Assembly (NCBI GenBank): GCA_002049455.2 | Contig: KV919053.1 | Location: 35,761 to 99,760, forward strand | Length of the DNA: 64,000 nt | Reading direction: 5' to 3' | From: Porphyra umbilicalis | Lineage: Eukaryota; Rhodophyta; Bangiophyceae; Bangiales; Bangiaceae | Shown: piece after piece, positions 44,779 to 57,371 of the stretch | Layout of the letters: the number at the start of each line of letters is the position of its first letter | Position numbering within the stretch: position 1 is the first letter of the stretch | Position numbers and translations under genes: made by a program | The notes under the pieces: generated by a model | What the model was told of the DNA's origin: nothing | Databases searched by the model: none | What the model saw: the letters and a program-made list of their open reading frames with translations, nothing else

Positions 44779-45446
44779 GCCAAATGCGATCGTCATATGG
44801 TGCGTGTCCCAAAAACGAGACATGGCGGTTTTTTCTTTTTGTCTCGGCCCACTGGCCTTCTGCAACGGTCCGATAATGTAATGTGACCCACTCGGTCCCA
44901 ATGTGCTTCCAGAACAGCCCCTGACAGTGTTAGCAGAGGCGGCACATCCTGACGTGTCATGGGGGAAAGTGTCATTCATTGCAACTTCGACAGGTGACGA
45001 TCACGCGGCCCAACCAAATGCACAAATACTAGAGCAGGCATGTGCTGACAACTTGTGCACGAAGAAAAGGGAACCACCTTACCAATAAAAACGTGAAAAA
45101 GACCCCCATGTAGCCCCCTGTGAGGAAAACACGATTTGGGACACCCCTCATCGAAGCTCCAGTTAGCACATGAGCTTTGGCGTTGCAAACCTTTAACCCC
45201 AAGAACCTGAAAAAGACTGGCTCCAAGATCGGGGCTATCTGAGAGGTCCACAGAACAGGGCCCACAGGCGGGTATTAAGGAGTCGTCAGCCAAGCACGCG
45301 TCGGGAGAGGCTCTTTCCATGGAGGCCAGTCGAGAATTTTCCCGTACCCCACGCCGCCTGCCCCCGTGCAGTGATGTGTCAGTCCTTCAGAAAACGCGCA
45401 TGTCTCATTTTTGGGACACGCACCATATCGCCATATATTTTGGCTA
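44779..45446. repeat. Inverted-repeat (foldback) element
   Basis: ATATGGTGCGTGTCCCAAAA followed by A(C/T)GAGACAT (about 44797-44823) recurs inverted at about 45402-45432, within weaker similarity that extends on both sides. The ~600-base interior has no gene. Part of the arm (AGAGCACGTCNNTCGGTGCG) is also seen inverted near 49440-49460, so it belongs to a dispersed family. Confidence 0.6.
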
Positions 45447-46337
45447 TTGCTCGTGCGCATGTCTATCGGTCAATTCCCATCCATGGCGAACTTTATTCTC
45501 ACAGTCCTCGAAATCACAGAGCAGGACAGCGTGGCCGTTCCATCAGCCGGTTCCATCGGCCGCCTGTGCCGCTCGTTTTCGACTGCAACACAGAACCCAG
45601 CACCCTCGCTGCTGCACGGTGGCACGGTGCGCTGCAGCCACCCTCCCTTTCGACGTGATCAGCGACAGGTGATGCATTGCACCTGGCACCGGCTCGCGTT
45701 CTTTTTGTTGCCCGCCGCTGTACGTGCCCGACCGCACGCGGTCCCTGTCGCTGCGCTGGTGCGGCACGTCCACCTTTCCCCCCCCCCCCGTTCACACATT
45801 GTGCTTCGAACTTTGTTCCCCCCCCCACCTGCGAGTCGTCCGTCCGATTTGCATGTCGGTAGCCGTCGTGCGGACTGTTCCCGTCCGGTCGCTGGTGCCC
45901 CCAATTCCCACGTGTTCCGCTCGTGCAGCATGCTGCTTCCCGAGTCTTTGTCGCGTCGCACTCGTACGTTTTCTTGTCGTGTTGTGCTTCGTTACGCAAC
46001 CCATTCCCTCATCGCCGTTTCCCATGATCACCCGTGACGGTCCGCCTGGCACATTGCAGTGCTGTGCCCGTATGCCTGCTGCTCCTGTTTCGTTATTACG
46101 ATTGCTTTCTTGATTTCCCGCCTCCGCATTGCGTCCTGTATCATTGTTCGCTACCCAGAATCACCTCTGGTCTGACTTTTCGGTCTTTCTTGGTCATTTC
46201 CGTGCTGTTTTGTTCCATCCGCGTCGTCCCCCACCCTCCTACTACCTTGAATTAATTCTGATCGATGTGACCGCCATCTGTCTTTCTGTTTCTTTCCTGC
46301 AAACCTTGTACACCACAGGTCTTCTCGCACAAGAGCG
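45447..46337 (+). other. Pyrimidine-rich 5' flank of the Harbinger transposase
   Basis: A T/C-rich stretch without a convincing gene, ending just before ATG 46338. Likely promoter and leader of the transposase. Confidence 0.4.
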
Positions 46338-47297
46338 ATGGATGCTATTTTCGACGGGCTACTCGACGACTCGGACGACGAGATGGCCGCGGTGCAAGTG
46401 TGCATCGCGGCGGTGCAGGCGGCCGGCCAGGCGGCGATTGAGGGCAACTCATCGTCAGGTGACCAAGAGCGCGGGTGGGCAGGGCGCTTTGTCGGGTCCA
46501 AGCGAAATGTTGAGCGGGGAGTTTGCACATGGTTTGACCTGTATCTTTCCCCATCACCTGCATACACCTCTGCCCATTTTCGCACTCTTCTTCGTATCCC
46601 TTTGCGTTTGTACCGTGCGCTCGAACGAGACCTGCCTCTCGTCGCGCCCACTCTTCGGCGACAAATCTACTGTACCGGTCGGCTGGGTCACCCTCTCTAC
46701 GCCAAATTACTGTGCAGACTACGTCGCCTGCGGAATGGAGCCTCCTTCCAGGACTTGGATGACCAAGCCCGCATGTCGCCAGAGTTGCAGCGCAAAACCT
46801 CCCTGGTGTGTTTTAACGCTCTACGCACGCGTTTAGGGCCGCGCTACGTCAACCGCGAGCCGACCGTGGCGGAGCTGCAGGGAATCTCCGACGGCTATGC
46901 GGCGCGTGGCTTCCCCGGCTGTGTGGGGAGTGTTTACTGCATAAAGCTACATTGGAAGAACTGCCCCCGCGCGCTGAAGGGACAGTTTCACAACCTAAAG
47001 GACGGTAAGCTGGCGGTCATCAGTTGTGAGGCGGTGACTGAAGGGGACCTCTATTGTTGGTACTGGTTTTCCGGACGGCCCAGGACCAATTATGACCAGA
47101 CAGTTTCCCCACAGTTCCCACGTGGCCTTGACCAAGGCCCTGGCGGACCACCAGTGGAACACAGGTGGCGAAGAGCAATAGGGAGTTTTTCAATAGATGT
47201 GTTACTCTCTTTGCCGCGGCCGTATGTTGCCTGGGCTGCGCCCCGTTTCTTTCAGCACACATGTCGTCGGCCACACCATTCTCAGTACACAGAGTGA
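46338..47297 (+). pseudogene. PIF/Harbinger-type DDE transposase, inactive
   Basis: This family cuts and pastes Harbinger elements at TWA sites together with a Myb-like partner. The frame of 319 codons begins at ATG 46338 (MDAIFDGLLDDSDDE). It aligns by eye with plant ALP1/HARBI1-like proteins: PAYTSAHFRTLLRIPLRLY, RGFPGCVGSVYCIKLHWKNC, GQFHNLKDGKLAVISCEAV, then DLYCWYWFSGRPRTNYD. The first catalytic Asp, expected in GS(I/L)DC, is Tyr200 (codon TAC, 46935-46937), and the second Asp region is altered (TNYD instead of SNND-like). After about residue 255 the sequence no longer matches the family, so the C-terminal catalytic Glu is missing or shifted. It converges with the Myb-like remnant at 48750-49060. 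Confidence 0.8.
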
Positions 47298-48749
47298 TCT
47301 GCTGCTCCCCGATGCACCCTACTTCATACGCGCACCACGGCGCCTCTCTTACAGTAGGTGCTTCCACCGCGCGCCGCCCCCCTGCCATCGCGCGGACTGT
47401 CACCATGCTCCCCTCTTGCAAGTCACCCCAGCGCGTCTGTAACGGTGCCGTGCCGCGCCCAGATGCTTCTTCTCGCATGAGTTCGTGTCTGCACGTTTCA
47501 CTGCGAGCAGGTCATGCTCTGATACGACTCACCGCTACAATGACGGCAAGCCCCCGGCTGAAATAGTCTGCAACTTTCCGGATCGCGCTCCACGTGGGCC
47601 TTGCTCTCCCATAATGCTCTTTTTTACCCCGTCTGTCACGCTCCACCACATTCGTAGCACAAACAGCTCCAGCACGCCCGTTTTCTACCTCGCCCCGATG
47701 AGCCCATGTCATTCTGTTTCTGTTTGCCCAGTATGAGCGCTCATTCGCACTCTGCACGCGCCGGAGGCTCCATAGCGGTCCACAGCCCGGCCTAAACCTT
47801 TGTGCGTCCAACACACTACTTTTTCACACAGTGTCGAAACTTTATCGGGCCGCTGCCTAGACTCTGTGGCACTGCAGCGCCCTATCACTTCGTGGAAACA
47901 GCTCTGACGTACTTCGCGACACAAGCCAATACCTACCGCTTAGGGCAATATGGATGACACGAGGGTGGAGGGCTGCGAGTGGCTTCTGGACTCAAATAAT
48001 CCAGAGAAGACAGGGATGCCCCGGTAGCGGGACGGTTTCACTGTGTTGGCGGTGCCTACGTGGTGGAAAATGCGGCAAGGAGATTTGGGAGAGGCGGGGC
48101 GAAGGCCATGCCAAAGCAGGCGGTCGTACAACAGATTGGTGACAGCTTCCCTGGACATTGTGCGTCCTCTTTCATGCGCCGATGGGCTGTCGGCAGGGAA
48201 GCCGCCGCGGCGAATTCCCTATTTTATGATCCTCCATATGTCGGTGGGAATTCTACGGAAAAGAGCACGCCGTGTTGGTCGAGAATTGTGGGGTCAGGGT
48301 TCCGCTGGGGGGTAAGGACGTACGGCTGGGTGACCGGCGGACCGTAAAAGACAGTGGAAAGTTAAACAGGTGTTTTCATCGGTCGGACCAGGGCCTTTCT
48401 GTGTACGCTATGCTCCGAACAAAGGCACTTCTTCCCACACTATCTGTCAATCGATTCGTGGATGGATGCCCCTCCCTCTGTCGTCCCTATCCACTCACTC
48501 CACCTCCTCGTCCAGCCAACCATCCGCCTATTCTCCTGTCCCCGCGCCAGCCCCCAGGCCCACGCCCGCCCCCATACCCGCATCTGTACCTGCCCCCGCC
48601 CTCGTCGGCTCTCCCACGCTCGCTACTCCGCCCGCGCCCGGCACCACCGGCAGTGCCGCCGCCCCTGCCCGCCTCCATCGCGACCGGTCGGTACCCCAAG
48701 TTGGTGCTGGACGGCCCCCCGATTTTTGAGAAACTTTTGGGCAGTCCGC
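47298..48749. other. Interior of the Harbinger element, no gene
   Basis: Lies between the two convergent Harbinger frames. The Pro-rich plus-strand frame at 48460-48730 is low complexity (repeated CCCGCCCCC). No terminal repeats identified. Confidence 0.4.
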
Positions 48750-49060
48750 AAGAAGTACAGCCGCCTCGACGCTTCGTGTCCTCCTCAACTTCCCCAGAGG
48801 GGATGCTGATCCTGTACAGATTGTCCGCCGACAGGTACTTCTGCACGATGCGCTGGAGCACCGACCACCGCGACCACAAGCTGGCGGCCGACCGAGCCCG
48901 GAAGACCTCGGGCTGCGTCTTCAACGTGTCGGCCGTCTTTTCCCAAAAGACGGTGATGTTCATGCCCTGCACGCTCTTGGAACAGTGAGCCCAGGACCTT
49001 CTCAGTGCGAGGTCCTCCTTGCGAGCCCAAGGGGTGTTGGTGCAGCAGGAGATGACATGC
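48750..49060 (-). pseudogene. Myb/SANT-like ORF1 of a PIF/Harbinger element, fragment
   Basis: Harbinger elements code a trihelix/Myb-like DNA-binding partner of the transposase. Here a minus-strand frame reads PWARKEDLALRRSWAHCSKS (first W at 49029-49027), then NITVFWEKTADTLK, LWSRWSVLQRIVQKYL and SGEVEEDTKRR. The spaced aromatic W...W...FW...W pattern and the SGEVEED end are those of the plant ORF1 / NAM-associated trihelix type. After about 48770 the frame becomes Gly-rich, while another phase looks more family-like (AAVLLADCPKVSQKS), suggesting a frameshift. No clear start. Confidence 0.6.
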
Positions 49061-52020
49061 TCGTCGCGTGGGGGGGGGGGGGGGGAGGGTAGGGAGTATG
49101 ATGTGACGCAGTGGGTCGCTGTGGGATGTTGGAGCGCGCGTGGTGGGTTCTTCGGCGCCGTGCGACGGGATCGACGACGACGTCCGCATTTTCCGAGTTC
49201 AATGAATGCCACTATGCGAGGCGCCGCTTGAGAAGTCCGACCCGATCTCAAGCCAACTCCTCGTGTCTCGCGCAATCGAAGGCATATGATTGGCTCTCAC
49301 ATATGGCTATCGTTTTGGCGATCGGCAAACAGAAAGCCATTCCGTGCAAATATGGCGATGGCTATGGCTCAATGCCCCCCGATATGGCTCAATGGGTTCC
49401 CGATAGACATGCCCGTAGATACAATATGACGATTGGGCGCACCGAAAGACGTGCTCTAAAGGCCAGGGGAATTTTCAAGAGTTCATACCGTCAGACCATC
49501 GATCGAGGGCTGGAGGCCGATCCGCCGTCCAATTGATTGTCAGTGGCGGTGCTACCGTCACAAATTGGTGTTACTAGAGAAACATAACGCTGGTTGCTTC
49601 TGGCAGTCAGAGAACACCCGACACAGATTGATGAGTGACAAACCGTCCTGACTGCACAGCGTTTTGTCCCCGATTCCTTAAAACTGAGATCTGCCAGATT
49701 CGAACACGCCCACCGACAGTTCGCAGAACTGTCGCACATTAATCATGCGATTAAATTAGGCCCACTTTTTGTTGATCTTGGAGACAGAGCCCGCAGTGGA
49801 GTTCAGATGTGCTCGAAGACCATCTGCACAGATTCTCAGGCCCACTCTACACGGCGGGAGCACGTGCACGTGTTTGTGCCCAGATCACAACGTAAGTCCT
49901 GCGCACACACGTGATTTGACATCGGCCGTCTTGGCGGCACACGAGAAATATTGAACACGACCAGCTGGAAACTTGGATTCTGGAACTGGCAGATCAGATC
50001 ACACTCCATCGCGAGGCACGTTGCCGGAGCTGGCTGCACACGCTTGTCCAATCATTCGTGCGGAGCCGTCGGCGGCCCAAACGGAATTCTCCTTTCCCAT
50101 CACGTTCACGTCTGCAAGATATAAACAGAAATCTCGCACACGTGAACGTGCTCGGCCCAATTCCAGGCACGTGCGTGCAATACCCTGGCCTTCAGGGCAG
50201 TGGCGCGCTCGGCGACGCACTGACACCGGGCACGCAGGCCGGCTCCATAGCCGCGAGCGCGCATGGGGGCGCGTACAGCCACATTTCCGTGGCGGGGGGG
50301 GCGTGGGGCGGGAAAAGGGGGCCGCCGCCGCCACCGCAGCGCGACGGCGCCGGCGTCGCGCGACGCCAACGGGAGGGACCGTCACTCCGCCGCGCAACGC
50401 ACCTGCGCAGGGAGGGCGGGGCGGCCCACACGGCGCACGGGCGGGCGGGTGGGACCGACCGCCGCGCGACGGGGCGCCTCTAACCGCGCCGCTAGCTAGA
50501 TGGCTTCAGATCTCGCCGACGAGACCCCTCAACAAAAGCCGCGCGCAGGCGCGATCACCCGCGGGTCATCGTGGGCGCGCTGAGCCTCGGAAGTCGCTGC
50601 GCGCGGTCGCCGCACGCAACTCGGGGCGGTGGGGGGGGGCTGGGGGGCAGGCGCCGTCCGGGCCATGTGACCCCTGTGGCAGGACAGTCCTTCTCAGCCA
50701 CGTAACTCCATTCGCTTTTAGCGTCATCGCGACCCTTCAAACACTGACACGCCCTCAGATCCCTGAGGACACGAATGCAACCTGCCACCTCTGAAACGAA
50801 GATCAAGTCCCTTGATCTAAGTATATGTGTGCATCACTACACTTTGAGAGCACCCTGTCCTAAAGGCCAGGGAAAAGGGCCAAATCAGCCGGTTTTGGCT
50901 GATAATTCTTTCGTGCGCGGGTTCCCATACTCTCACGAGTACAGCCTGAAGTGGTCAAAGCGATTGGAGCGTGATTGGAACGACGCACTCCCATTGGCTA
51001 GCACGTGTCTGAGCACGTCGTGCACGCGCCGTGTAGAGTGGGCGTCAGTGGGAATCATCCTCACACCAGCACCTGCAGATTCGGCAATTCTCCGGCGAAG
51101 TTGCTGCCACATGGTCATGAAGGATCATTCCGATTCGCTGGTTATGATCGTTCTGCGTATCGTGCTGACAACTGTCCTGAAGTGGGAGTAAGATCATCCT
51201 GGAAAATCGCGCTCAGGACGGTCCTGGCGTCGGTGTACAATCCTCCTGGGGATCGTCGTCATAGATTGAGTGAACGAGCGCGAAGATTGATCTAGATTCC
51301 TGCCTCAAGGACTCGATCGTAGATGATAGCCAGGACTACTTCGAGTGACGTCGTGAGCAGGGTCTGCCGAAAACGATCAGAGAGCAAGACCTGCCCATAG
51401 GGCGTCGCTCCTGGGCCACGAAACGTATGCAGAGGGATCCTCAATGTGACCTGGTAGTCGTGCGACCAACATGCTGTTTCCTGGCGCAGAGGGGATGAGA
51501 ACTGGGTAAACATGCGTCGGCTCGCACATGGAGAATACCGTGAAGTCCCGGACGCACCCAGTCCCGATTTAAGAATGATTGGGTCTCCTTCACGCGCAGT
51601 AAACTCGTTCTCAGCTCAGTGGCAATCTCGTCCCCTTGCGTCCTACCACAGCACGTCCCGAACTCGCAATCCCCCGGTTTAATACATGTTAGAAGCACTC
51701 GCACCCGGAATGCGCAAGCGCATGAGTGATACGTCAGATTCCACGATGGGCATTGATCTGAACGAACGGAGTGTCAAAAAGTTTTTGTTCACGCTGTTGA
51801 CGGAATAGGCAGACATTTTGTTTGCGGAAGAGGCAGTCAGTCGATCAGTTGAACAAGTCTTCACATTTTTTTCGAATGACAGCCCCCGAGATGATCTGTG
51901 GGTCAGGATGACACTGCTTCTGGAACGATCCCAGAATCAGTCCCGAAGATGATCCGTTGAACGAGTCCAGAAACTGCAGTGATCAACTGTCAAATCACGG
52001 AGGTCACTAGAGAATCAGGC
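49061..52020. other. No gene recognised
   Basis: Mixed composition with a G run (49069-49085). An ATATGGCGATGGCTATGGCTC/GATATGGCTC local repeat (49350-49395) lies beside a dispersed-repeat relative of the 44.8-45.4 kb arms (about 49400-49480). 50845-50880 (CCTAAAGGCCAGGG) resembles 49458-49472 inverted. Frames are short and family-free. Confidence 0.4.
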
Positions 52021-52085
52021 AATCTTGCCCGATTTACCTGGTACACCCCACCGGGGCCAGCACGTGGGACTTGTAGGCCACGTTC
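52021..52085 (+). repeat. Left TIR of the 5.4-kb element
   Basis: Pairs inverted with 57372-57436. Core GTACACCCCACCGGGGCCAG. Confidence 0.8.
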
Positions 52086-53816
52086 TGGACCTCCTCTCGG
52101 GGACAGTGGTAGAATAGACACTGGAACGCACTTGTGCACTTGTGCACGCGCCGTCAAGACTGAGCCTAAGTCGCGTACTAGACCACATCTCATGTACTAA
52201 CGGCCCGGTTGCCTTACTGGCATCAATTCGGAGCGGCGGCCGTCGGACGGCACCCCCAGCTAAGACTGGCCGTTTGCGGTCTTTTGGCTTTTCCATCAAT
52301 GGCGTGCTTCTGATTGATTGATGGGCATTTCGCGTAGACCTTTCTCGAGCTGTCAGACAACTGAGAGATGAAAAGGCACTCACCTGCCCTGACGGGCGCA
52401 TGGGGGGTTGCAAGGATTCAGTTTTCAGGGCTGACTTCCGACACAGTCCTCCAAAGTTTATAACTGTCCGCGTATTCGGCCTTCTCGACTGCGGTGAGTG
52501 TCATCCTTCGCTCACCTGGCATTCCGATGAGTTGGTGGGGGATGGGGCGGGACCGACGTTGTTGCCTGCACGGCATGGCTGGGGGCTGGGGGCGCACGTC
52601 TCCGCAGCTGTTTTATAGGCATGTCAACGGAGACTGGGAGTGTGGCGGGTGCGCTGCGCGGTTGCGGCGTGGGTGAAGGGCGTTGGAAGCCTTGTGAGTG
52701 CTGTGGTGTAGCTGGGATGGGGAACGGCAAGTCGCCAGCGCGCAGCTCACTAGACCGCAACGACGACGCGTGCCATGCCAAGACATGTGCGATGAGGACA
52801 TTGGCACCCCCCTTGCTATTGTGCTTTTTGTATTCACCAACCGTGGGTGGGACATGGCCCCTCTCGCATCTTTGTATCTGCCCGCGGTGGTTGCTCCCCA
52901 ACTCTGCGACGGACGACAATATTGGGATTGGTCGCGTCGCCCTGGCGCTGCAGGCCGCTCGTTTTGTCTCTCGCCCCTCGCTCCGAGCTGAGCATCTCGT
53001 GCGTGTCCCAACGACGCCTGACGTATCCTTCGTCTCCTATTGGAACCTTTGGCACTTTTTTCGTTGTTCTGCACCCGCCCCATTTGCCTTGTGGTTTCCC
53101 CCTCCCGTCGTTCTTTGTTGCTCTTTCTTCTCGGAGCTTGTTTCCTATCGGATGTTCGACTGCTTGCTCTATATCATACTTCACTTCCTGTTTTCCTGCT
53201 CCATAATTCTTGTTCCGTGTCCTCAGTCAGTGTCATGTTGTCCCTTCTGCAGCTTTCAGCCCACTCCCCATACAGGACTTGTACCCCACCTTAGTCTGGT
53301 GCGGCTCCCATGACGGCACCCGGCTGCACGGTTTCGATCATCTGCTTGAGTTTTCCATGTGGAGGCATGCGGGGGAGACGCCGAGGTGAGCAGAAGGGGT
53401 CATTGTGCATCTGGAGAAAGTGGTGGCACCGCTGCTCTTGTTGTTGTGTGCACTCGGGTAACAGCTCTTTGAGTTACGTGGGGGAGGAGATGAGCAAGAC
53501 ACACGGGACCGACTACTGGGAGAAGATAAGAGTTACGCATTGAAGAGACTATGTGATGCGGAGGGAGAGAAAAACGAATGGGACACCAGCCGGGTGTGTG
53601 CGATGGACCGCCATGCGGGACTTTTGGATGGGTCATGGTACCGCTGTGCTGTGGTAAAGCAAGCGATCCCTCATCCACCCCTAGGAGTCGCTTTGGTTCC
53701 CTTTGTGCTTTCTGTCTCTGTTTCCTGTGACATGGTAGTCGCCGTCGCCTTTGGTCTGTTCCTTCTGTGTGCGAGACTATTCGTGAGCTTGAATGTTCTT
53801 TTCCCTCTCCTGTTCC
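52086..53816. other. Non-coding part of the 5.4-kb element
   Basis: Pyrimidine-rich on the plus strand from 52800 to 53300; no family-like frame on either strand. Would be the 3' flank of the minus-strand transposase. Confidence 0.4.
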
Positions 53817-56800
53817 CTACCGAAGCGTAAGAGCCACCGCAGGATGCACCCCTTCCTCCTCCAAGATATCATCTTCTGCTGGTGGCTGCTTTTCTTCCCC
53901 TCCACGTGCATTCCATATCTCTGCCAAAACTGCCGGCGCAGGTGCAGCATCGTCGGTTCTTGCGACAGCTTCACCGGCTGCATTCTCGACTTGCGCATGC
54001 GCGGCTGTTTCCGCTACGAGCAGCGCAGCCAGCGCCGCCGAGCGCTTGGCCGCGTCTACTATACGTTTTTTGTACGCGTTCATAGTGGTGATGGCACTCG
54101 TGGACCTTCCATCCGCCCACGCCTCCATTTCAGCTTGCTCCTTGCGGGCGCCGACTGCCGTCTGACGATGGCTGGACTTGTTCACTCGCAGCCGGCCGGC
54201 TCCGGGCGTCTTGGCCTTGCGCGTCCCGGCGGCGGCCGACTTGCGCGTTTTCCAATTGCTCAGGCTCCTCTCCGCCAACGGCAGGCGCTCCAGCGCAGCC
54301 TGCTGCACCATCTGGGCGCATGACCCCAAAAATGAGTCTGCGGTGCACTGTGCTTGCGCTCGGTTAAAACACGCGGGCCATGCCTCGAGGGCCTGCTTCG
54401 GGTATGACCCTAAAGAGCCGAAACGCCGCAGGAAGGTCGGGGCGTGGTGGGTGAGAGCATGGATCTTGGAAGAGACGCTCAACCAGGAAAAGATGACCTG
54501 CAAGTCAGGTACGAAACGTTCAAGCGCCGAGCTGAGGTCCGCAACTTCCTCTGCAGGAATTTCTGTCGCGCGGTTGAGAGTACGGATGACGCCAGCACAC
54601 GCCGCCCACACCGTGCGCAGAGCTGCAAGTTGAGGCGCCGGGATGAGCCCCTCCAGCGCGTCGGAAACAATGGAGCCGGGCACTGCAATGCTATGGCACT
54701 CTCTGCCCGCGAAACCACCACCATGGTACGGCACAGGGCACACGCGCACGTCCTTCAGAAAGGCGGCGCCGATAGCGGCGGCCGCAGGGCGCGCGGCCGA
54801 CGGACGACCACACAGGGCGGCCGCCTGCACCCCAAATCGCAACATATTTGCAGTGACGCCGAGCGTAAGATGGAGAGGAGCCACGACAATCTGACAGGGC
54901 TTGACATCAAATAGCGGTGGGTACTCAATGATGAGATGCTCAAGGGGTGTGACGAGGATGAGAAGTTCATCGTTACAGTCTTCCCCGAGCGCTTCATCGC
55001 ATCATGCAGTTGTTCGCAGGTGCGGAGCTTCCTTGGCGACTGCCGAGCGTCCTGGATATCTCCAAATGCATCCAGCGCCTCGGCATCGGCATCGCCGCGC
55101 CGACCCACGAAGAGGCATCATACGCACGACAGGCGGCAAGACGCGCCCTAGTGACCCAGGAAGCAGCTCAGGAACTGCAGGTCACCCCTCAAGAATAGGC
55201 GCATGGCACGTGGTGAGCCGTTGACACTCACACTGCGTTCCAGCAAAGCCTGCACGTCACCCATCCATGGGCCAATCATCTCATGGAGATCTGTGTTGGT
55301 ATCAGACAAGCTCGGCGTCGTGGATAGCAAGATGGAGTGGGAGCGTGACACAGGGTGCACCTGATTGGGCGTGGTCGTCACAAGTTTAGCGGTGGAGGTC
55401 CCGCGACCACTCTTGTCCAACCCCAGGCAGAATGAATGTCTGCCACGTTGTCCGCGTGCTGCTCGTACGGAAGCTCCGGATTTAGAAGATACGCGGACGT
55501 GTGGGGGACTGGTCGTCCATCAGGTCCCCGCACATACCGTTCCCTGAGCTGCTCCAACTGAACTAATTCGTCCAGCGTGCACTGGAAAGAATCCCGGAGG
55601 CTGACGAGGTGGGCCTCGCAAGCGTCCTTCCACACCTGCCGCCCTTGCTCGGCGGTAGCTGTGCGCATAGCGCTACGTAACCCTGGACGCCAACCCGCTG
55701 TCCTTGCCGCCAAGGGCATTGCGCAGCTTGCTCCACCTGGTCTGGCTCAATTGGTGCTTAGCCATGAACAGCGCCTGTTCCTGAAGGGACAGGCGCTGCA
55801 GATGGCCCGTCGGCACGGCTGGCACCCCCTCCTGGTGCTGTGCCGCTCGGAGGATGTTCAGAATCTCTCGTCACGTCGCGGGCGCGGCGGCGTCAGCAGC
55901 GCCGCCCGCTGCGTGCGCGACGGCGCTTACACGTTGCCGCATTTGCCGCGCCTAAACAGCCGTTTTGCGCATGCGTGTAGGTACCGGCTCGTATCATCTA
56001 TTGATGCCGTTGCGAAAAGAGATCGATATGAGGGTGGGGCATAGTGCGCGGAGCTGCTTCGCCATGAAGGCCTCAAACAGCGTCACCTCCGACTTTCCGA
56101 GGGTGTTGTACCTCGCCAGCAGCGTCTCCAGCGCGACTGTTGGAGATGGGGAAGACGACGCAAGAGCAGCCGCCTTTCCTGGCTTATCGGCCGCTGTCTC
56201 CGGTGCCCAGTCACTGGACGATGCAATAGACGAGTCTTGGACGAGTGCGGCCACGGCCGACAGCAGGTTCAACCCGAGAGCTTTCTCATCGGGCGAAGGG
56301 GCGGGGAGCGGCGGCGTCGACGCCCATCGGCTCCGGTCAGCTGTCGATCGACACGCGGCACACACTTTGCGCCCCTCGTCAGGCTTTGCCGCGGCCTCAT
56401 TGGCCGTGTAAGCTCCCGACAAGAGCCGCGGCATCGCCGCCGGGCTGGGTACGTAGGTGCCGGCACCCATGGTCCCCTCTTTGTGCAGGAGCGACTTGCA
56501 GTTCTCAAGTACACGAATTGCTGTCTGCTTGCATCGGGCAGCCGCGAAGCAGCCGCTGCACAAACTCAGAAGCTCACCACTTGCGTGCACGCCAAAGGGT
56601 GGTCTGCGCTTGCTCTTGCGCAGTGTATCTGCGACGCTATGGGCGGCGAGCTCGAGGGGGTGGTGCGAGATGCTGGCTAGGTAGGCTTCGGTGGCTTTTG
56701 AGGGGGAAAGGAAGGCGTGGGTCCTCCCGTTGCATACAAATGCAAGAGGCTTTCCCGTGAAGGGATTCATGATCTCTTTTACTGATGGGAACAACTCAGT

Positions 56801-56980
56801 CGAGGCACTGCGTAGATATGTGCGGAGCAGAAAAGCGAAGCAACAGACGCCCCGGATGTTAGGCATGGCCAGTAAGACTGCTGGGCCAACGGTGGCGGCA
56901 CAAAAAGACATCAAAATGGATCCCCGGGGTTCATCTGACCGCCGTCGTGCACCGATCACGCTGATGCACTCAGATCCCAT
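53817..56980 (-). pseudogene. Decayed transposase, same superfamily as gene D
   Basis: Pieces in several phases follow one family order. From ATG 56980, the N-terminal frame to 55994 has Cys pairs CSGC and CAAC. Next is LSLQEQALFMAKHQLSQTRW with RNALGG (about 55800-55700, ending at a TAG), then a shifted frame (55719-55378). The next piece has LRGDLQFLSCFLGH (D at 55183-55181), broken by TAG 55150-55148 and by TGA 55120-55118 where the family expects Trp between two Cys (SCV-stop-C). After another shift comes HLIIEYPPLFDVKPCQIVVA, running into APLHLTLGVTANML and YHGGGFAGRECH. The last piece holds KIHALTHHAPTFLRRFG with an acidic tail to 53817. At least three stops and two shifts make it non-functional. 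It lies centrally within the 5.4-kb TIRs. Confidence 0.65.
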
Positions 56981-57371
56981 TAGCTCACATCGCCTGACTC
57001 TACCTCAAAGGTGGAAGTGCCAGCCATACCTCATCAAGGCACTCTCAACCGGCTCCATGCTGTCCTCCATCGGCCGAAAAGACCAAAGACACAAAAGAAG
57101 TACGGCAAGGGCGAGGTGGGCAGAGGTAAAGCACTTGTATAGGATAATAGAGCTCCAGCAGGGTGGGCGGGGGTAGGGCGCGTGTGTATGTCTTTCACCG
57201 ATACGATTGGACGACGGTGGATCGGAAAAGTGAAGCGCCTCCGGAATGTGCATGCGGATGGGGTTCACTGGAAATGTTTTCAAGGAATCCATGAAATATT
57301 CATTCCAGAAGACCGCCCTTAACTTGGGGTGACAGGGGCCGAACGCACCTCTTCTGGCGGGGGGGGGTCAA

